DNA of 64,000 bases, taken from Forficula auricularia. Taxonomy: Eukaryota > Arthropoda > Insecta > Dermaptera > Forficulidae. Position numbers and translations under genes: made by a program. Positions 21,874 through 33,218 of this stretch are shown here, one piece after another (the stretch's first letter is position 1; every line of letters starts with the position of its first letter). The DNA lies in assembly GCA_024734495.1 (NCBI GenBank), contig JALMQS010000153.1, forward strand, positions 5,605,294-5,669,293. The letters are read 5' to 3'. The notes beneath the pieces are model-generated. The model worked only from the letters and a program-made list of their open reading frames with translations. It did not search any database and was not told the origin of the DNA.

Positions 21874-22590
21874 ATTTCTCTATTAACTACTAATTTAATC
21901 AACTCTAAGATGAAATTTGGCATATAAGAATAAATTTTCACCTATAATTTTTAGTATTATTTTATTGTATTTTTTTAAAGCAATTATTCAAAAAAAATCT
22001 TAACATTGAAAGTGACTTTTTTATTTAAAACTTGTTTTGCGTTAAATAGATTTATAACAGACTAGGTTAAAAACCGTGAACTTTTTAGGCTACTTTTTTA
22101 TGAAAATTAGAGGGGTTTTTTTGCGCTCTCTACACATACAGAGTCATTTTTAAATTCTCTATACATATATTAAAATGAAGAAAAACATGCTCATCTCTGT
22201 AAAGCCATAATAATTAATAATAATTAAAAAAAACAAGTATTATAATTACATTTACCGTCTGTTTCTTTTCACAATAAAACTTTTTTTTTCTCGTTTGATA
22301 ATAAATAAAATTAAAATAACTCTGATGCATCTACCTGTACTTGAGCAAAAAAAAAAACATTTAATAATTTCCATATAATTTCAATAAGCTGTAAAAAATC
22401 TAATTATACGAATTTCAAGATTCTCTCAATCTCAATTAACGTTTGTTTTTTGTAAACCTTGTTTTTGTTTTCTAAATCCACATGTGATCTCAGCAGATTT
22501 GTCAAGAATCTAATAAAGTATATCAAAAAATAATAAATAAATAAATAACAGTTAATTATATTAATTAGAACCCCTATTACCTTTTATTAA
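21874..22590. other. AT-rich spacer, no gene seen
   Basis: Nothing coding or clearly repetitive recognised apart from simple A/T runs. Confidence 0.45.
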
Positions 22591-22593
22591 TAT

Positions 22594-23370
22594 TAGTACC
22601 TGGAGGCACCGAGCGATCTCAGTTAAAAGCTTTATTTTAATATTATTTTTAATTTAAAATTCTGATAAAAAGGTCGATTTTTATTTGAGAGACGTTTTCA
22701 AATTAAAAAAAATACAAATATATATAGTATTCGCCCACTGTACCGCCACCCACCTTCACCCCGCTCGACCTCACCCCTGAAACCTCGCCCTACCCCCGGA
22801 TCCCCCACCACTACACCCCACCTCCTGCACCTGTTTTGATTCAACCACATGATTCATTTTTATTCATCCAATTGTTAATAAATAAAACCAAAGACAAAAT
22901 GTGTTATTTTCTCAGAAAATTGAGACCTGGTTATGCAAAAGATATTTGTAAATAAATTCTTGATTATTTTTTATTCTATTAAATAAATAAAGTTCCTTAT
23001 AAAAACAATTATAAAACGTTTATTAATAATTCTAACGTTTAGGTAGAACAAAATATATTAAAAACCACAATCACAATACTTTTTCAAGGCCTTTGAGAAC
23101 AATGTATTAACTCAACCCATTGTCTGTCTGGGTACAAATATAAAAGAGTAACCTTTTTTAAAAGCCCATGATTGCCATTTTTCTACCTGAGAATAATTTG
23201 ATTATGAAAAAACCCATCAAAAACAATTTTGTCGAAGATGAGACCGTGACAGATCGAATTGTCAACCCAAAAACTTCCTAACCCGTGAATTTCATCAAAA
23301 TCGGTAGAGCCGTTTTCAAAAGAGAACTAAGATACAAAGAAATAAACAATTTTTGCTCATTTAATAAGAG
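22594..23370. repeat. Helitron-like and dispersed repeat fragments
   Basis: 22594-22860 shares the CACCGAGCGATC end, AATTTAAAATTCTGATAAAA and a C-rich tract with 45390-45490 (inverted there). 23215-23370 carries GATCGAATTGTCAACCCAAA and AAATCGGTAGAGCCGTTTTC, found inverted at 44606-44770. These look like ends and body of one non-autonomous element type. Confidence 0.5.
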
Positions 23371-24181
23371 TAGATCGATTACTACGTAAAAAAAAAAAAT
23401 AAAAAAAATTAGCGAAAAGTTCAAAATAATAAAGAAATTTGAATAATTATTAAAAAATAATCTTAATGAGTGGCAAAATTTTTTTAGTGCCTTAAGTCAA
23501 ATGGATGTCGAAATTGCCTTCTTAGCCTTGGTATGATTATATTTAACTACAGGAGACTAACTGAACAATTAATTTTAGACTTTTCAAATTTTTCCACTTA
23601 TTGGCTCTTAAGAAAGGTAAAATTGCAGTAAAATATGTATGTATGTACGTTTTAAATGGCTTCATATTTCGAAAAATAAAAATTCTAGATTTAAAATTAA
23701 AATGAATCTATTTATGGGAAATTACAAAGAGGCAATTTTGGTTAAGAGATATCACATTTTTCTGTTTTCCAAAAAAATCAAAAAAATTTCGGTTTTTTAC
23801 AATTTTCTCGAGACTCTTATGAAAATTTCTGAAATTTTAGGCTTTAAGTAGTTATATATGTTTTACGTCATTTGCATTTAAAATCATTTCATTATAGGGA
23901 CCGTGAGTCACGACTTTAGCGACAACTGGCGACGAAAATGTAAGCTTTGGGGGATCATTTATTAAACGTCCAAGACAAAAATACTTGCTCAAGGCTCCTT
24001 AGGGTCCGTGCACTCTTTTATCTATGATATATACTATAATACAATATTTGCCCCCAATTCCCCCAAAATAATTTGAATAAATAAACACAAGAGCGCTACC
24101 TTCTGCAGTAGTGCTGATTAACGCACGGTCCCTATAGTTAGAGGGTTACTTAAGTGTAATCAGGGTTAAAAAAACTAACAA
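23371..24181. other. No gene seen
   Basis: AT-rich. The 70-codon frame at 23639-23851 is lysine/isoleucine/phenylalanine-rich and looks accidental. 23890-24140 holds an inverted pair (GGGACCGTGAGTCACGA ... GCACGGTCCC) suggesting another small MITE. Confidence 0.4.
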
Positions 24182-24425
24182 AGAGAAACAAAGAGGTTGT
24201 CCTCTGCTTGATGCAAATAAACATACACACATATATATATCAAGATGATATATCTGTATATATATTATTTATTTGTAACACAACATACACACATATATAT
24301 ATCATCTTGATATATATATGTGTGTATGTTTATTTGCATCAAGCAGAGGACAACCTCTTTGTTTCTCTTTGTGAATCAACAACTCTGCTACTCTCGGCAA
24401 AACAAAAACTTTTCAATTAAAAAAA
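24182..24425. mobile_element. Palindromic copy of the Penelope-associated terminal repeat
   Basis: Two inverted copies of AAAGAGGTTGTCCTCTGCTT, GATGCAAATAAACATACACA and an (AT)n tract face each other, with ATCAAGATGATATATCTG between. The right side continues to GAATCAACAACTCTGCTACT and CGGCAAAACAAAAACTTTTC. The same terminal sequence flanks the Penelope remnant at 37.97-38.83 kb. Confidence 0.8.
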
Positions 24426-24452
24426 ACTAACTTTTTTCATACACAATAACAA

Positions 24453-24560
24453 TACTTGACCAGTGGCTTATCTAGCTAGGGTAGGGCACGTGCCCTGTGC
24501 GCCAATCAAAGGAGGGAGCAAAATTCGCAAATTATTAAATTTAAAAATTAAAATAAATCA
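24453..24560 (+). mobile_element. hAT-like MITE end
   Basis: CAGTGGCTTATCTAGCTAGG followed by GTAGGGCACGTGCCCTGTGC is a typical hAT-MITE terminus. The opposite end was not identified. Confidence 0.4.
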
Positions 24561-24824
24561 ATAATTAAATTAATATTCAATTAAGAATTCATTGTTCAGT
24601 ACGGAGATGAGAGAGTATTTCAGAATTCAGATTATGCTTACGAGCGATCTTTCGATAAGTTAAAACTAATAATTTCGTTTTTAAGGGCTACAATGGGTCA
24701 AAAAGTTTTTGAAATTTTGTATAGCTTTTCTCAGTCTAGAGCGAGAAGAAACTCGAAAAAACAGATTTCGAAAATGTTATAAATTTATTTGCGTCGCAGA
24801 GGGCAAGCAATTTTAAGTTTAAGA

Positions 24825-24995
24825 CAAGGGGTGAACCGCGACTCTAATATCGTGTACACCTACTTCCACTTCCACTTTCATTTCCAAATAGAAGATAATA
24901 GATGAAGGGGCATTATCTAATGAATTCGAAAATAATTCCACATAATTCCAAAGACGGTGTAGGTACACCTAATTCCAATCGGGTTTCACCCCTCG
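24825..24995. mobile_element. CGAGGGGTGA MITE, copy 2
   Basis: A 171 bp element with ends CAAGGGGTGAACCGCGA / GGGTTTCACCCCTCG, flanked by GTTTAAGA and GCTTAAGA (7 of 8 matching). The interior has GTGTACACCTACTTCC and CTTCCACTTTCATTTCC, the degenerate short-period array also seen in copies 1 and 3. Confidence 0.78.
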
Positions 24996-25107
24996 GCTTA
25001 AGACTATTGAAACTGCATTTTTACCAACTAATTTTTGTTCTAAAACAGAAAATAAAAATGTTTTGTAAAATTTATGACTTTTTTATTTAATGTATATGTT
25101 TATTTTA

Positions 25108-25470
25108 TACTAGCTGTAAGGCCCGCCTTCGGCAGCCCTCTTGCTAGCCAGGGACAACGCCCCTAGACCCCCAACCCACGAACCTCACCCTCCCGCCAAC
25201 CCCCGAAACCCACCCAGCACCCCAACCCCCGCCCCCACACCACCACCCCGCCCAATCCTCGCTCCCACACCACCCGTGACCTCCACCCCGCCCCGCACCA
25301 CCCCACTACGCCTCTGGGCCCTCACCTGAACCCTGCACCACCACCCTACACCACCCCCACCAGGGACCCACACACCCGCTACGCCCCCGGACTCCACCAC
25401 GATCCACCTTACTCCGTTTTTCTCCCTCACCTTACCCTTATTCCCACCCCCCCCCCCGGGGGGGGGGGGC
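25108..25470 (-). mobile_element. Helitron-like 3' end plus C-rich tract
   Basis: Reverse complement of the hairpin/CTAG end (TACTAGCTGTAAGGCCCGCC ... GCCCTCTTGCTAGCC), followed by about 330 bp of C-rich low-complexity DNA that ends in C9G10 at 25448-25468. Overlapping proline/glycine-rich frames on both strands are by-products of base composition. Confidence 0.55.
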
Positions 25471-26060
25471 AAGTTTGCTCAAGGGTAAGAATTTTCATTT
25501 TTGTCCCCCCCCCCATTTTGGGTCGTTAGTTTTTGCATTTCTAGCCTTCTAGTGACCCACAGATTATGTATACAAAATTTGGTTGAGTTTGGTCCAAGAG
25601 CAAGAATTTTCATATTTTGACCCCCCCTCTTTTTGGGGGAATTTTTTTAAACAAAAGTTGTCAGAAATCACATCCCCTACAACTTTGCTCATAATAAAAT
25701 TTGGCGTAGAGTTAATAGTTTAGGAGTTATTTGATAATTTTCATTCGTGCGCCCCCCCCCCCCAAACCCCCTTTTGGGGTCAAAATATCAAAACGTTATA
25801 TAGCTATAAACGTAAGTTAGAAGACATCTGATGCAAATATGAAATTTCATAATAATCCCTTTAGCCGTTTTTAATTTACGTGAATCGTGAGCAACTTTTC
25901 GCTGAACCCACGGAAACATACAGACAGACATACATGAATTTTGTTGAGGGTGTTTTCATTCATAACTTTGCTTGAAACGTGTGCAACCAAAATTTGGCGT
26001 GATTTGGACCAATGTACAGACAAAACCTTAATTTGATATATATAGATTTAGATGATTTAG
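25471..26060. repeat. Family-A-like module and Helitron-type body fragment
   Basis: 25480-25640 carries the TATGTATACAAAATTTGG module of family A with poly-C runs. 25650-26050 contains GCAACTTTTCGCTGAACC, AAACATACAGACAGACATAC and TGGACCAATGTACAGACA, a block ending near TTGATATATATAG as often seen in dispersed non-autonomous elements. Confidence 0.5.
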
Positions 26061-26861
26061 GAAAGGACGCAACTTTGATGCTCACCCTAGGCGCCATTTC
26101 CGATTGGTACGTCCCTCCTTGACCATAACCTGTATGGAAAAGTAAAACTACTAATCGGAAATACATATATTAAGTAACTGGTTAAAACAAACAGGGAAAC
26201 TTAATATGTAATTGTATGAAAAAATGGTCTCTGGAAATAATGAAAATAAAATTATACGAATATACGAGTAATGGTCACGAGTAAGCACAAGTCACGCCAG
26301 ATTATTTTCCCAATCTCGTAACCTTGTAAAATTCTGGCCATGAGCCTGTTTATTAATAAAGCTACTAAATATATACTTTATAGTCTTCAATAATAATTAT
26401 TTATTTGAAAACATTTTCGAAATAAGAATAAAAAGTAATTGCAGGTAAATGTTACATAAATCATGTATTAAAGAGAAAACAAAATGAATTAATTATCGAA
26501 CCATACAAATTTTTTTTTTTTATTATTTTAATGATTGTTAACAATATGTACCTGGGGTATTATTTTAATTATATTGGAGATAATTTGAATACTTAACAAG
26601 TTGTATAATAAGTGAGATGAGTTTCGAGCAGGTTTCGAGTTGGCATACCGGTCAGTTGAAATGGAAATTCCTCACAACACTATCAAATGAAAGTAAAAAA
26701 AAGAATGAGAAATATCGCTGGCTGGCTAAATTCAGCTTAGGGATTATGATAAAAGTATTCTCATTTGCTTAAGAATCACTTTACCTAATTATCAGTGAAG
26801 TAACAATAGGGCTGCAGAACGAGCAAAATGCCAAGGACCCCCGGCCAAAAAATTGTATATA
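26061..26861. other. No gene seen
   Basis: AT-rich with unremarkable composition; no exon, RNA gene or terminal repeat recognised. Confidence 0.4.
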
Positions 26862-26865
26862 TTAA

Positions 26866-27084
26866 CATTAGATGAACGCGAAAGTTAAAACTTTTATCCG
26901 GCCACTGCCCTATTTTGGTGCAATTGGGACCAGACTCGTTTTGATACTGAACCAAGAGCTGAAAAAAGATACAGGACCCAGCCGGATAGCCGGATCAGAC
27001 ATCTTCTTAGTTAAGTCCGCAGAGTCTGGTCCCGAAATAGGGCAGTGGCCGGATAAAACTTTTAACTTTCGCGTTCATCTAATG
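26866..27084. mobile_element. TTAA-flanked MITE
   Basis: A 219 bp element with perfect terminal inverted repeats of about 50 bp (CATTAGATGAACGCGAAAGT onward), flanked on both sides by TTAA (26862-26865, 27085-27088). The TTAA target is characteristic of piggyBac-type (also Kolobok) transposons. The centre includes GGACCCAGCCGGATAGCCGG. The 78-codon frame lies on the inverted repeats and is not a gene. Confidence 0.88.
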
Positions 27085-27319
27085 TTAACATATAAACATT
27101 CTAAATAAAATTTATTATTGAATATCCGAACAAAATTCATCTGTTTCGATTCCCCAAAGAATCAGACAGATGGGCATTGTAGTAAATTTATAAAAACCAA
27201 ACTATTAGAAAAATAGTAGAAAGCGCGCCTGTACTAAATTGTTGAATGCATATAAAAATTTGATTATATGACCTAGTTAAGTGATCCATCGCTTAAATGG
27301 AAAAGGCATCTGCGGGCTT

Positions 27320-27445
27320 AGCAGATGTCGGATCATACCCGGCGCTGGGTCCTGTATCTTTTTTCAACTCTTGGTTCAGTATCAAAACAAGTCTGGTCCC
27401 AAAATAGGGCAGTGGTAAAAGTTTTAACTTTCGCGTTCATCTAAT
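27320..27445 (+). mobile_element. TTAA MITE, truncated second copy
   Basis: The right half of the element at 26866-27084 recurs (GGGTCCTGTATCTTTTTTCA ... CGCGTTCATCTAATG, then TTAA). The left terminal repeat is lost. Its right-hand end is the insertion target of the MITE at 27454. Confidence 0.8.
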
Positions 27446-27453
27446 GTTAACAT

Positions 27454-27615
27454 CGAGTGGTGAACTGCGATTGGAATTAGGTGTACACCATCTTTGGAAT
27501 TATTTGGAATTACTTTGAAATTCATTAGATAATCTATTGTCATCTATTGTCTTCTACTTGGAAATTGGAAAGTGGAAGTAGGTGTACAGGATTTTAGGTA
27601 GCGGTTCACCCATCG
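27454..27615. mobile_element. CGAGGGGTGA MITE, copy 3
   Basis: A 162 bp element, ends CGAGTGGTGAACTGCGA / GCGGTTCACCCATCG, flanked by GTTAACAT and GTTAACAC. A (CA)n(TA)n microsatellite follows at 27621-27650. Confidence 0.8.
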
Positions 27616-27639
27616 GTTAACACACACACACACACACAC

Positions 27640-28145
27640 ATATATATATGTAGGATTTTATTCTTCGCTCCTTTCAATGTAAAATGCTTTTGAAAATAAA
27701 GATTCATTTTCGCCTTGAGAAAGACGTTTGCCCATCAGAATCTTTCGATAAACTGGCGGGCGAGCAGCAGGGACACGCCCCTTTTATAAAGAAGCCAGCG
27801 CTCGAAAAATTATACATACGTCACCTAAAACGCGGGAATAATTAACCAATCAGCTTAATTGCTAATTAGAGCAAGGGTTATAAAAGAAGCCAGCTCCTCG
27901 AAGCGAAGTCAGTTGTTGTCATTCAGTTGTCATGTGTGAGTTGTCACTTGTTGAAACTCATTGAATGAGGCAGCTCTCCGGGGTGACTGATAACCTTGGA
28001 ACGATTTGGAACGAAACGGCTTGTGTCGAAGAAGTAATTTGTATACACGTTCTGTAACGAAGAAGCAATAAATTCGGGCCTTGTGCCATTATTTCATAAA
28101 AAGTATATTTTCAACTGCCTAGTGCAAATTCTTATTTACAATAGC
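27640..28145 (+). mobile_element. Possible solo LTR
   Basis: The block looks like a retroviral-type LTR: start TGTAGGATTTTATTC (27650), a TATA-like GGTTATAAAAGAAGCCAGCT (27877), GC-richer transcribed-looking sequence with TCAGTTGTTGTCATTCAG, a polyadenylation signal in GAAGCAATAAATTCGGG (28063), and an end TTATTTACA (28141). No primer-binding site, gag/pol or clear 5-bp duplication was seen, so the identity is tentative. An alternative is a host promoter with a short first exon. Confidence 0.4.
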
Positions 28146-28254
28146 ATTTTTGCTGGCTGTAACGCCGCCAATAGAGATTATAATCTCTGAAGATTATCTC
28201 CCATCCAAACCCAGCTCATATCCTTCCAACTAACCTTTCGAGCCAAACATAATA

Positions 28255-28970
28255 AAAATCATCCATCATCTTAATAATTTCCTATATATATATATACAAT
28301 CGATTTCTTGAAAACGGCTCTAATGATTTAACTAAAAATTGGTGTACTTATCAAGTCTCATGAGTTATTAGTCGTGTATAAATTTTAATTCGATTGAACT
28401 AAAGGAAGGGGGTGTAAATTAGTCATGCCGCAAAATAAATATTTTAATCCTTCATATCTCGTCTTCGGAAAGTCGCAAAGCCTTGATATTTGAAACTTAA
28501 GCTATCTAGAGGCTACAAGAAGTACCAACAGATTTTGGCTAAAATAGAAGTACCAGAAGTTGATGTTTACGTAAGTAAGAATGTACCTCCCTGCGTTTTA
28601 CAACCATAAATCACAGATCTACAAAATTCGAAACTTAAGCTCGAAATAGGCTAGAAGAAGTACAACAAGTTTTTGGTTGAAATCGGAACACCGAAAGTGG
28701 ACATTTACATGAAAGATTTTTCGTTTTTTTTTTTGATTTCCTCAAAAACGGCAATAACGATTTTTTTAAAAATTGGTATGAGTTATTAGTCGTGTATCGT
28801 TTTTAATCAGATTGAAATAAAGGAAGGGAGTGTAAATTAGGAGTGTTGTAAAATAAATATTTTAATCATTCATATCTCGTCTTCGGTAAGTCGCAGAGCT
28901 TTGAAATTTGAAACTTAAGCTATTTAGAGACAAACAGTTACCGAGCATCGCTCGGTGCTCTAGGAACTTA
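28255..28970 (+). repeat. Non-autonomous element with duplicated body and ACCGAGC hairpin end
   Basis: Two diverged copies of a block (TTCATATCTCGTCTTCGG, AAGTCGCAAAGCC, GTATGAGTTATTAGTCGTGT) lie at 28310-28530 and 28740-28925. The element ends GTTACCGAGCATCGCTCGG then TGCTCTAG at 28927-28955, a hairpin followed by CTAG as in Helitron 3' ends. Confidence 0.5.
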
Positions 28971-29214
28971 TTATTAAATATAGTAAATTTTATTAGTTTT
29001 CTATTCAATTAATTTAAATTACCTACTATAGTACAGATACAAATTAAAAGTTACTAGAAAATCAACGAAAAATGCACATAATTATGATAGCGTTTGTACG
29101 TACTTTATGTAATGATTTATTAAAAAAATACAACGTTGGTTTAGGTTTTTTACATTGAGGGGGACCCCATCCGATGAATATGCCACCGGCCTCAACGGTG
29201 TAGTTACGCCACTG
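28971..29214. other. Spacer with hAT-like end
   Basis: 29155-29212 (GGGGGACCCCATCCGATG ... TAGTTACGCCACTG) reads on the minus strand as a CAGTGGCGTAACTAC hAT-MITE end. No gene seen. Confidence 0.4.
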
Positions 29215-29310
29215 TTAATTAAATAAATAAGTCTTTATTCCTCGACCTGATTAGAGGCATAAGTCCTCAGTGGCTCGGTCCTCCAAACATCAATACAATC
29301 TAGCTACAAT
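29215..29310 (-). mobile_element. 3' tail of a non-LTR retrotransposon
   Basis: On the minus strand, GAGGACCGAGCCACTGAGGA, CTTATGCCTCTAATCAGG and GGAATAAAGACTTATTTATT form a typical LINE 3' UTR with AATAAA-like signal and short tail. No coding part recognised; 29311-29640 is unassigned. Confidence 0.4.
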
Positions 29311-29647
29311 ACATTAACAATATGCTCATTAACAAATTACAACCATAGATTTCCATCAAAAGACAAAAAGTAATTTAAAAATTCCGCGAAAAAACCCGAT
29401 ACCAGGAGCAAGCGACGCATTAGCCATCCCGTCATTTGCCATAAGCTGTTAAGGAACCGGGTCAATGCAAATTGTCAAATGTAAGAGAATTTAAATTGAA
29501 ACTCGACATTTGATAATAAATACAACATACTAGTATAATTATAGAGATTAAGGATAAGGTCAAGAAGGAAAAAAAATTTATATAATTTCTTGTCAATCTT
29601 GTCAATAAATTTATGTTAAATTGAAAAGAATTTATTTTTCTGAAAGT

Positions 29648-29706
29648 AGTTGAGATGTTGATTCATAAAGAGAAATCAATAAGGTTGCCCTCTGCTTGAT
29701 GCAACA
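29648..29706 (+). repeat. Penelope-associated terminal repeat fragment
   Basis: GTTGATTCATAAAGAGAAAT and GGTTGCCCTCTGCTTGATGC match the terminal repeat of the 24, 38, 40 and 43.6 kb units. It is truncated, and the following frame at 29696-29899 is not recognisable. Confidence 0.65.
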
Positions 29707-30005
29707 TTTGTTTGTTCACATGACCTTCTTACTCTATTACGACAAATCGAATTTATCTAAATCCATTCGGGTATTTGAACATAGAGAAAGAGGAGATAAA
29801 AATATTTTCAACGTTAGAACACAAGCTTTTTCACAAACAGTAAGTCGTACACAAGCTGGGCCTGTCAAGCCCAATATAGAGGGGTTTATTGGTTTATAAT
29901 ACATTTTTCAATAATTATATTCATTTTTTTTTATTAATTTATATCAAGATTTATCAAAATAAATAATATATCAATATTTTCAATCTCACTCAAATTCCAG
30001 ACTCC

Positions 30006-30952
30006 CCACATGGTGGGGCATAAAGATCTACCACATTTTGAAAAGGTATAAAAAAATGAAAAAATTTAACTAGAAAAAACTGAATATGTTTTTGAAAAGT
30101 ACATAAAATAATTTTTTTTTTTAATGTGTTTTATTTAAACATTGTCAGACAAAAAAAGGGAAGGGGGGGGGTCGAAAAATGAAAATTCTAGCCCTTTCAT
30201 CCAAACTCAAACAAATTTTGAATACATATTCGGTGGAACCCCAGGAGGCTAGAAATGCAAAAACTAACCAAATTTTGCATACATAATTTGGTCGAGAAGA
30301 ACTAGAATTTTCATTTGGGGGGGGGGGGGGGGGTCAAAATGAAAATACTCGCCCTTTCGACCAAATTCAACCAAATTTTGTATACGTATTCTGTGGACCC
30401 CCAAAAGGCTAGAAATGCAAAAATTAACCACCCAAAATTGGGGGAGGGTCAAAAATAAAAATTCTACCCCTTTCGACCAAACTCAACCGAATTTTGTATA
30501 CATATTCTGTGGGCCCCAAAAAGAGACTAGAGATGCAAAATAATAACCACCCAAAATGGGGTTGGGGGGAATGAAAATTCTAGCCCTTTCGACCAAACTA
30601 TGTATACAAATTTTGGTTAGTTTTTGCATTCTAGCCTCCTGGAGGTCCACAGAATATGTATACAAAATTGAGTTTGGTTAAAAGGGCTAGAATTTTCATT
30701 TTTTGTCCCTCCCCTCCCATTTTGGGTGGTTAGTTTTTGCATTTCTAGTCTTTGGGAGCCCACAGAATATGTATACAAAATTAAGTTTGGTCGAAAGGGC
30801 TAGAGTTTTTGATTTTTGTCTGTTAAAAACATATTTAAAAAAAATTATTTTATGTTCTTTTCAAAAATATATTCAGTTTTTCTAGTTAATTTTTTTATTT
30901 TTTATACCTCTTCAAAATGTGGTAGATCTTTATGGCACACCTTGTATTAAAA
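30006..30952. mobile_element. Foldback MITE carrying family-A-like modules, copy 1
   Basis: Inverted termini GGCATAAAGATCTACCACAT / ATGTGGTAGATCTTTATGGC with arms of about 150 bp. The centre (30160-30830) is a series of modules with ACCAAATTTTGTATACATA and AGGCTAGAAATGCAAAAA separated by poly-G/C runs, first in one orientation and then inverted after 30600. A sister lies at 32737-33218. Termini near ACAGGGTGG with TA suggest a Tc1/mariner-type MITE. Confidence 0.7.
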
Positions 30953-31084
30953 AAATTTCAATACGATTTTGATTTTCGTATAAAATAAATAAAATAAATA
31001 ATTAGTTTAAAGATTTAAGTATCTTTTTTGAGTTTCTTTTTTTTAAAAAAAAAGATGGAATTTTTCAAAAATCAACCCAATCAT

Positions 31085-32065
31085 ATTAAATTACGAAGTG
31101 AATTTATTTTTATTTAGGAAACAAATCTAGGATTTTAGTAGAAATATTTTTGCATTGCACATCGGAGGGTTTCGTCCCCTTGGGAATCGAGCCCAAGCGG
31201 CAACTAGTTTTCCGGGCCGTTAGCCAAAAACTGGAGTTTGAGGGATTAGTAGAAAGGAAGGGTGAATCAACGACTACAATCCTTTTAAAACTCTTTTGTA
31301 TCCTATTATTATCTATTTTTGGGCCAGGTAGCTATTTTATTTTTCATGTTAAAATTTCATTATTGAAACATGAACTTCTGTAATGGTTTTCTATCTTGTT
31401 CTCAGCAATCTATTCTACAACTGTCTATCTCTGACTAGTAGCATCATACTGGACTTTCTCGTTCTGATTCCTGTTTTAACAACTGAATTAGTGTCTGGCA
31501 AATTAATTTTAGGTTTTTTCACACTTAAATAACATAATATTAAAATTACAGACGTACTGAAATACTTAAAATTTTTAATTTTTAATCAATAAAAATCGCG
31601 TCTGGGACATTATTAGCAACGATAAAAATGTCTGGCAATAAGAGATGGATGTTTGTTAAACCTATCTAAAGATAAAATATTAAAAATTAGCCTTCTTAAA
31701 ATTCTTTCAAAAGTTAGTATTATTACCTGTACAAATTGGATGCGCAGAAGTAAACGCAACCGCTACCGCCAGCCAGATAGCCCAGACCCTAACCGAAAGA
31801 GCAAAAGAAACGACATATCAAAAAATCAGCTGACCTGAAATGATCGCTCGAAAACGTTGCTAGCTCCTATACTATTAGGACAAATCTCTCTCTGATATGC
31901 AACATATATATAGAGTAAGGGTTTGGCTAACGGCCCGGAAAGCTAGTTGCCGCTTGTGTTCGATTCCCAAGGGGACGAAACCCTCTGATGTGCAATGTAA
32001 AAATATTTCTACTAAAATCTTAGATTTGTTTCCTAAATAAAACTAAATCCACTTCGTGAAATAAA
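31085..32065. repeat. Inverted pair of tRNA-like sequences
   Basis: Arms of about 145 bp (31085-31230 and 31915-32065) are near-perfect inverted copies, including GGCCCGGAAAGCTAGTTGCC, GTGTTCGATTCCCAAGGGG and GCAATGTAAAAATATTTCT. The GTTCGATTCCC word is a B box and TGGCTAACGG an A-box-like start, so each arm resembles a tRNA-derived head. The 680 bp between them holds no recognised gene; a frame at 31653-31838 is basic and unplaced. Confidence 0.65.
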
Positions 32066-32736
32066 ATAAAATTCGGTTATAAAATCAGACCATTGGTTAA
32101 TGATTAATGTATTAGGAATGATTTAACTTTACTTATTATTTATCTTTACCTTTTTATTTCTTGATCTCTTGTATGTATTTATATGTAATAATAGAGAGAG
32201 GTGTTGTGTTTTGTTGGATTGCTGACGTCAGAACAGCGAAGACGTCAGAGCATTCAAGTCTCTTGTCAATAGATTACTTTTTATTATTATTCAAATTAGA
32301 AACCAGGTTTTTTGCTTTTGTTTCAGGATGTTTATTTTTCACTTATTGCTATTTTAATTGAAAAATAAGATTCTCGCTATAATTTTAATTTCCATTACCT
32401 AACAAATTGATTTCAATTAGTAGTATAATGGAAATCTTTAAAGTCAGGAACGGATTAAGACCTTTAAATGCCACAAAAGAGGCTTTTATTGTAATTGCTA
32501 AAGTTCAGCCTAATGAGAAAAATTCTACAAATACGTCTCTCTATTATTCTACTTATATAAACGACAAATAAGTACACTTTTTATATAAAGTATTTTGAGA
32601 GTGATCATAGATTATCTATGCTTTAGAATTAGAAAAAAAATAAAAGACTCTCATAACATCTTATGGAAGGGATCGTAGCATCTAATAAATAAGGGGAAGG
32701 ACTACTATTCGAGTTATATATAGTAGTATAGAGAAT
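32066..32736. other. No gene seen
   Basis: AT-rich. 32220-32250 contains two GACGTCAGA words in a short duplicated segment, noted only as composition. No exon recognised. Confidence 0.4.
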
Positions 32737-33218
32737 ACAGGGTGGAGCATAAAGATCTACCACATTTTGAAGAGGTATAAAAAAATGAAAAAAAAATTAA
32801 CTAGAAAAAACTGAATATATTTTTTGAGAAGAATATAAAATATTTTTTTTTAATGTGTTCTAAACATTATATCAGGCAAAGAGGGGAGGGGTCAAAAATG
32901 AAAATTCTGGCCCTTTTGACCAAACTTAGTTTTTCCATTTCAAGCCTTCTGGGGACCTACAGAATATGTATACAAAATTTGGTTAAGTTTGGCTCGAAAG
33001 GGCTAGAATTTTCAATTTTGACCCCCCCCCCTTTTTTTCGACTGATATAATGTTTAAAACATTTTTTTCGACTGATATGGGTGTTTAAAACAAATTTAAA
33101 ATAAATATCTTATTTTCTTTTCAAAAAATATATTCAGTTTTTTTCTAGTTAAAATTTTTCATTTTTTTTTTATACCTCTTCAAAATGTGAGAGATCTTTA
33201 TGCCACACCATGTACAAA
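32737..33218. mobile_element. Foldback MITE, copy 2 (TACAGGGTGG ends)
   Basis: Starts ACAGGGTGGAGCATAAAGAT and ends with inverted ATCTTTATGCCACACCATGT, with TA at both borders. Arms GATCTACCACATTTTGAAGA and AACTAGAAAAAACTGAATAT are mirrored. The centre has a single pair of the GTATACAAAATTTGGTTAAG module. Confidence 0.75.

Noticed and set aside
25141..25472. Overlapping proline-rich (+) and glycine/valine-rich (-) open frames
   Set aside because: C-rich low-complexity DNA next to a Helitron-like end; both strands open only because stop codons are rare in such composition.
32220..32260. Two GACGTCAGA sites as a cAMP-response promoter
   Set aside because: No associated gene or transcription start; the sites fall in a short duplicated segment.
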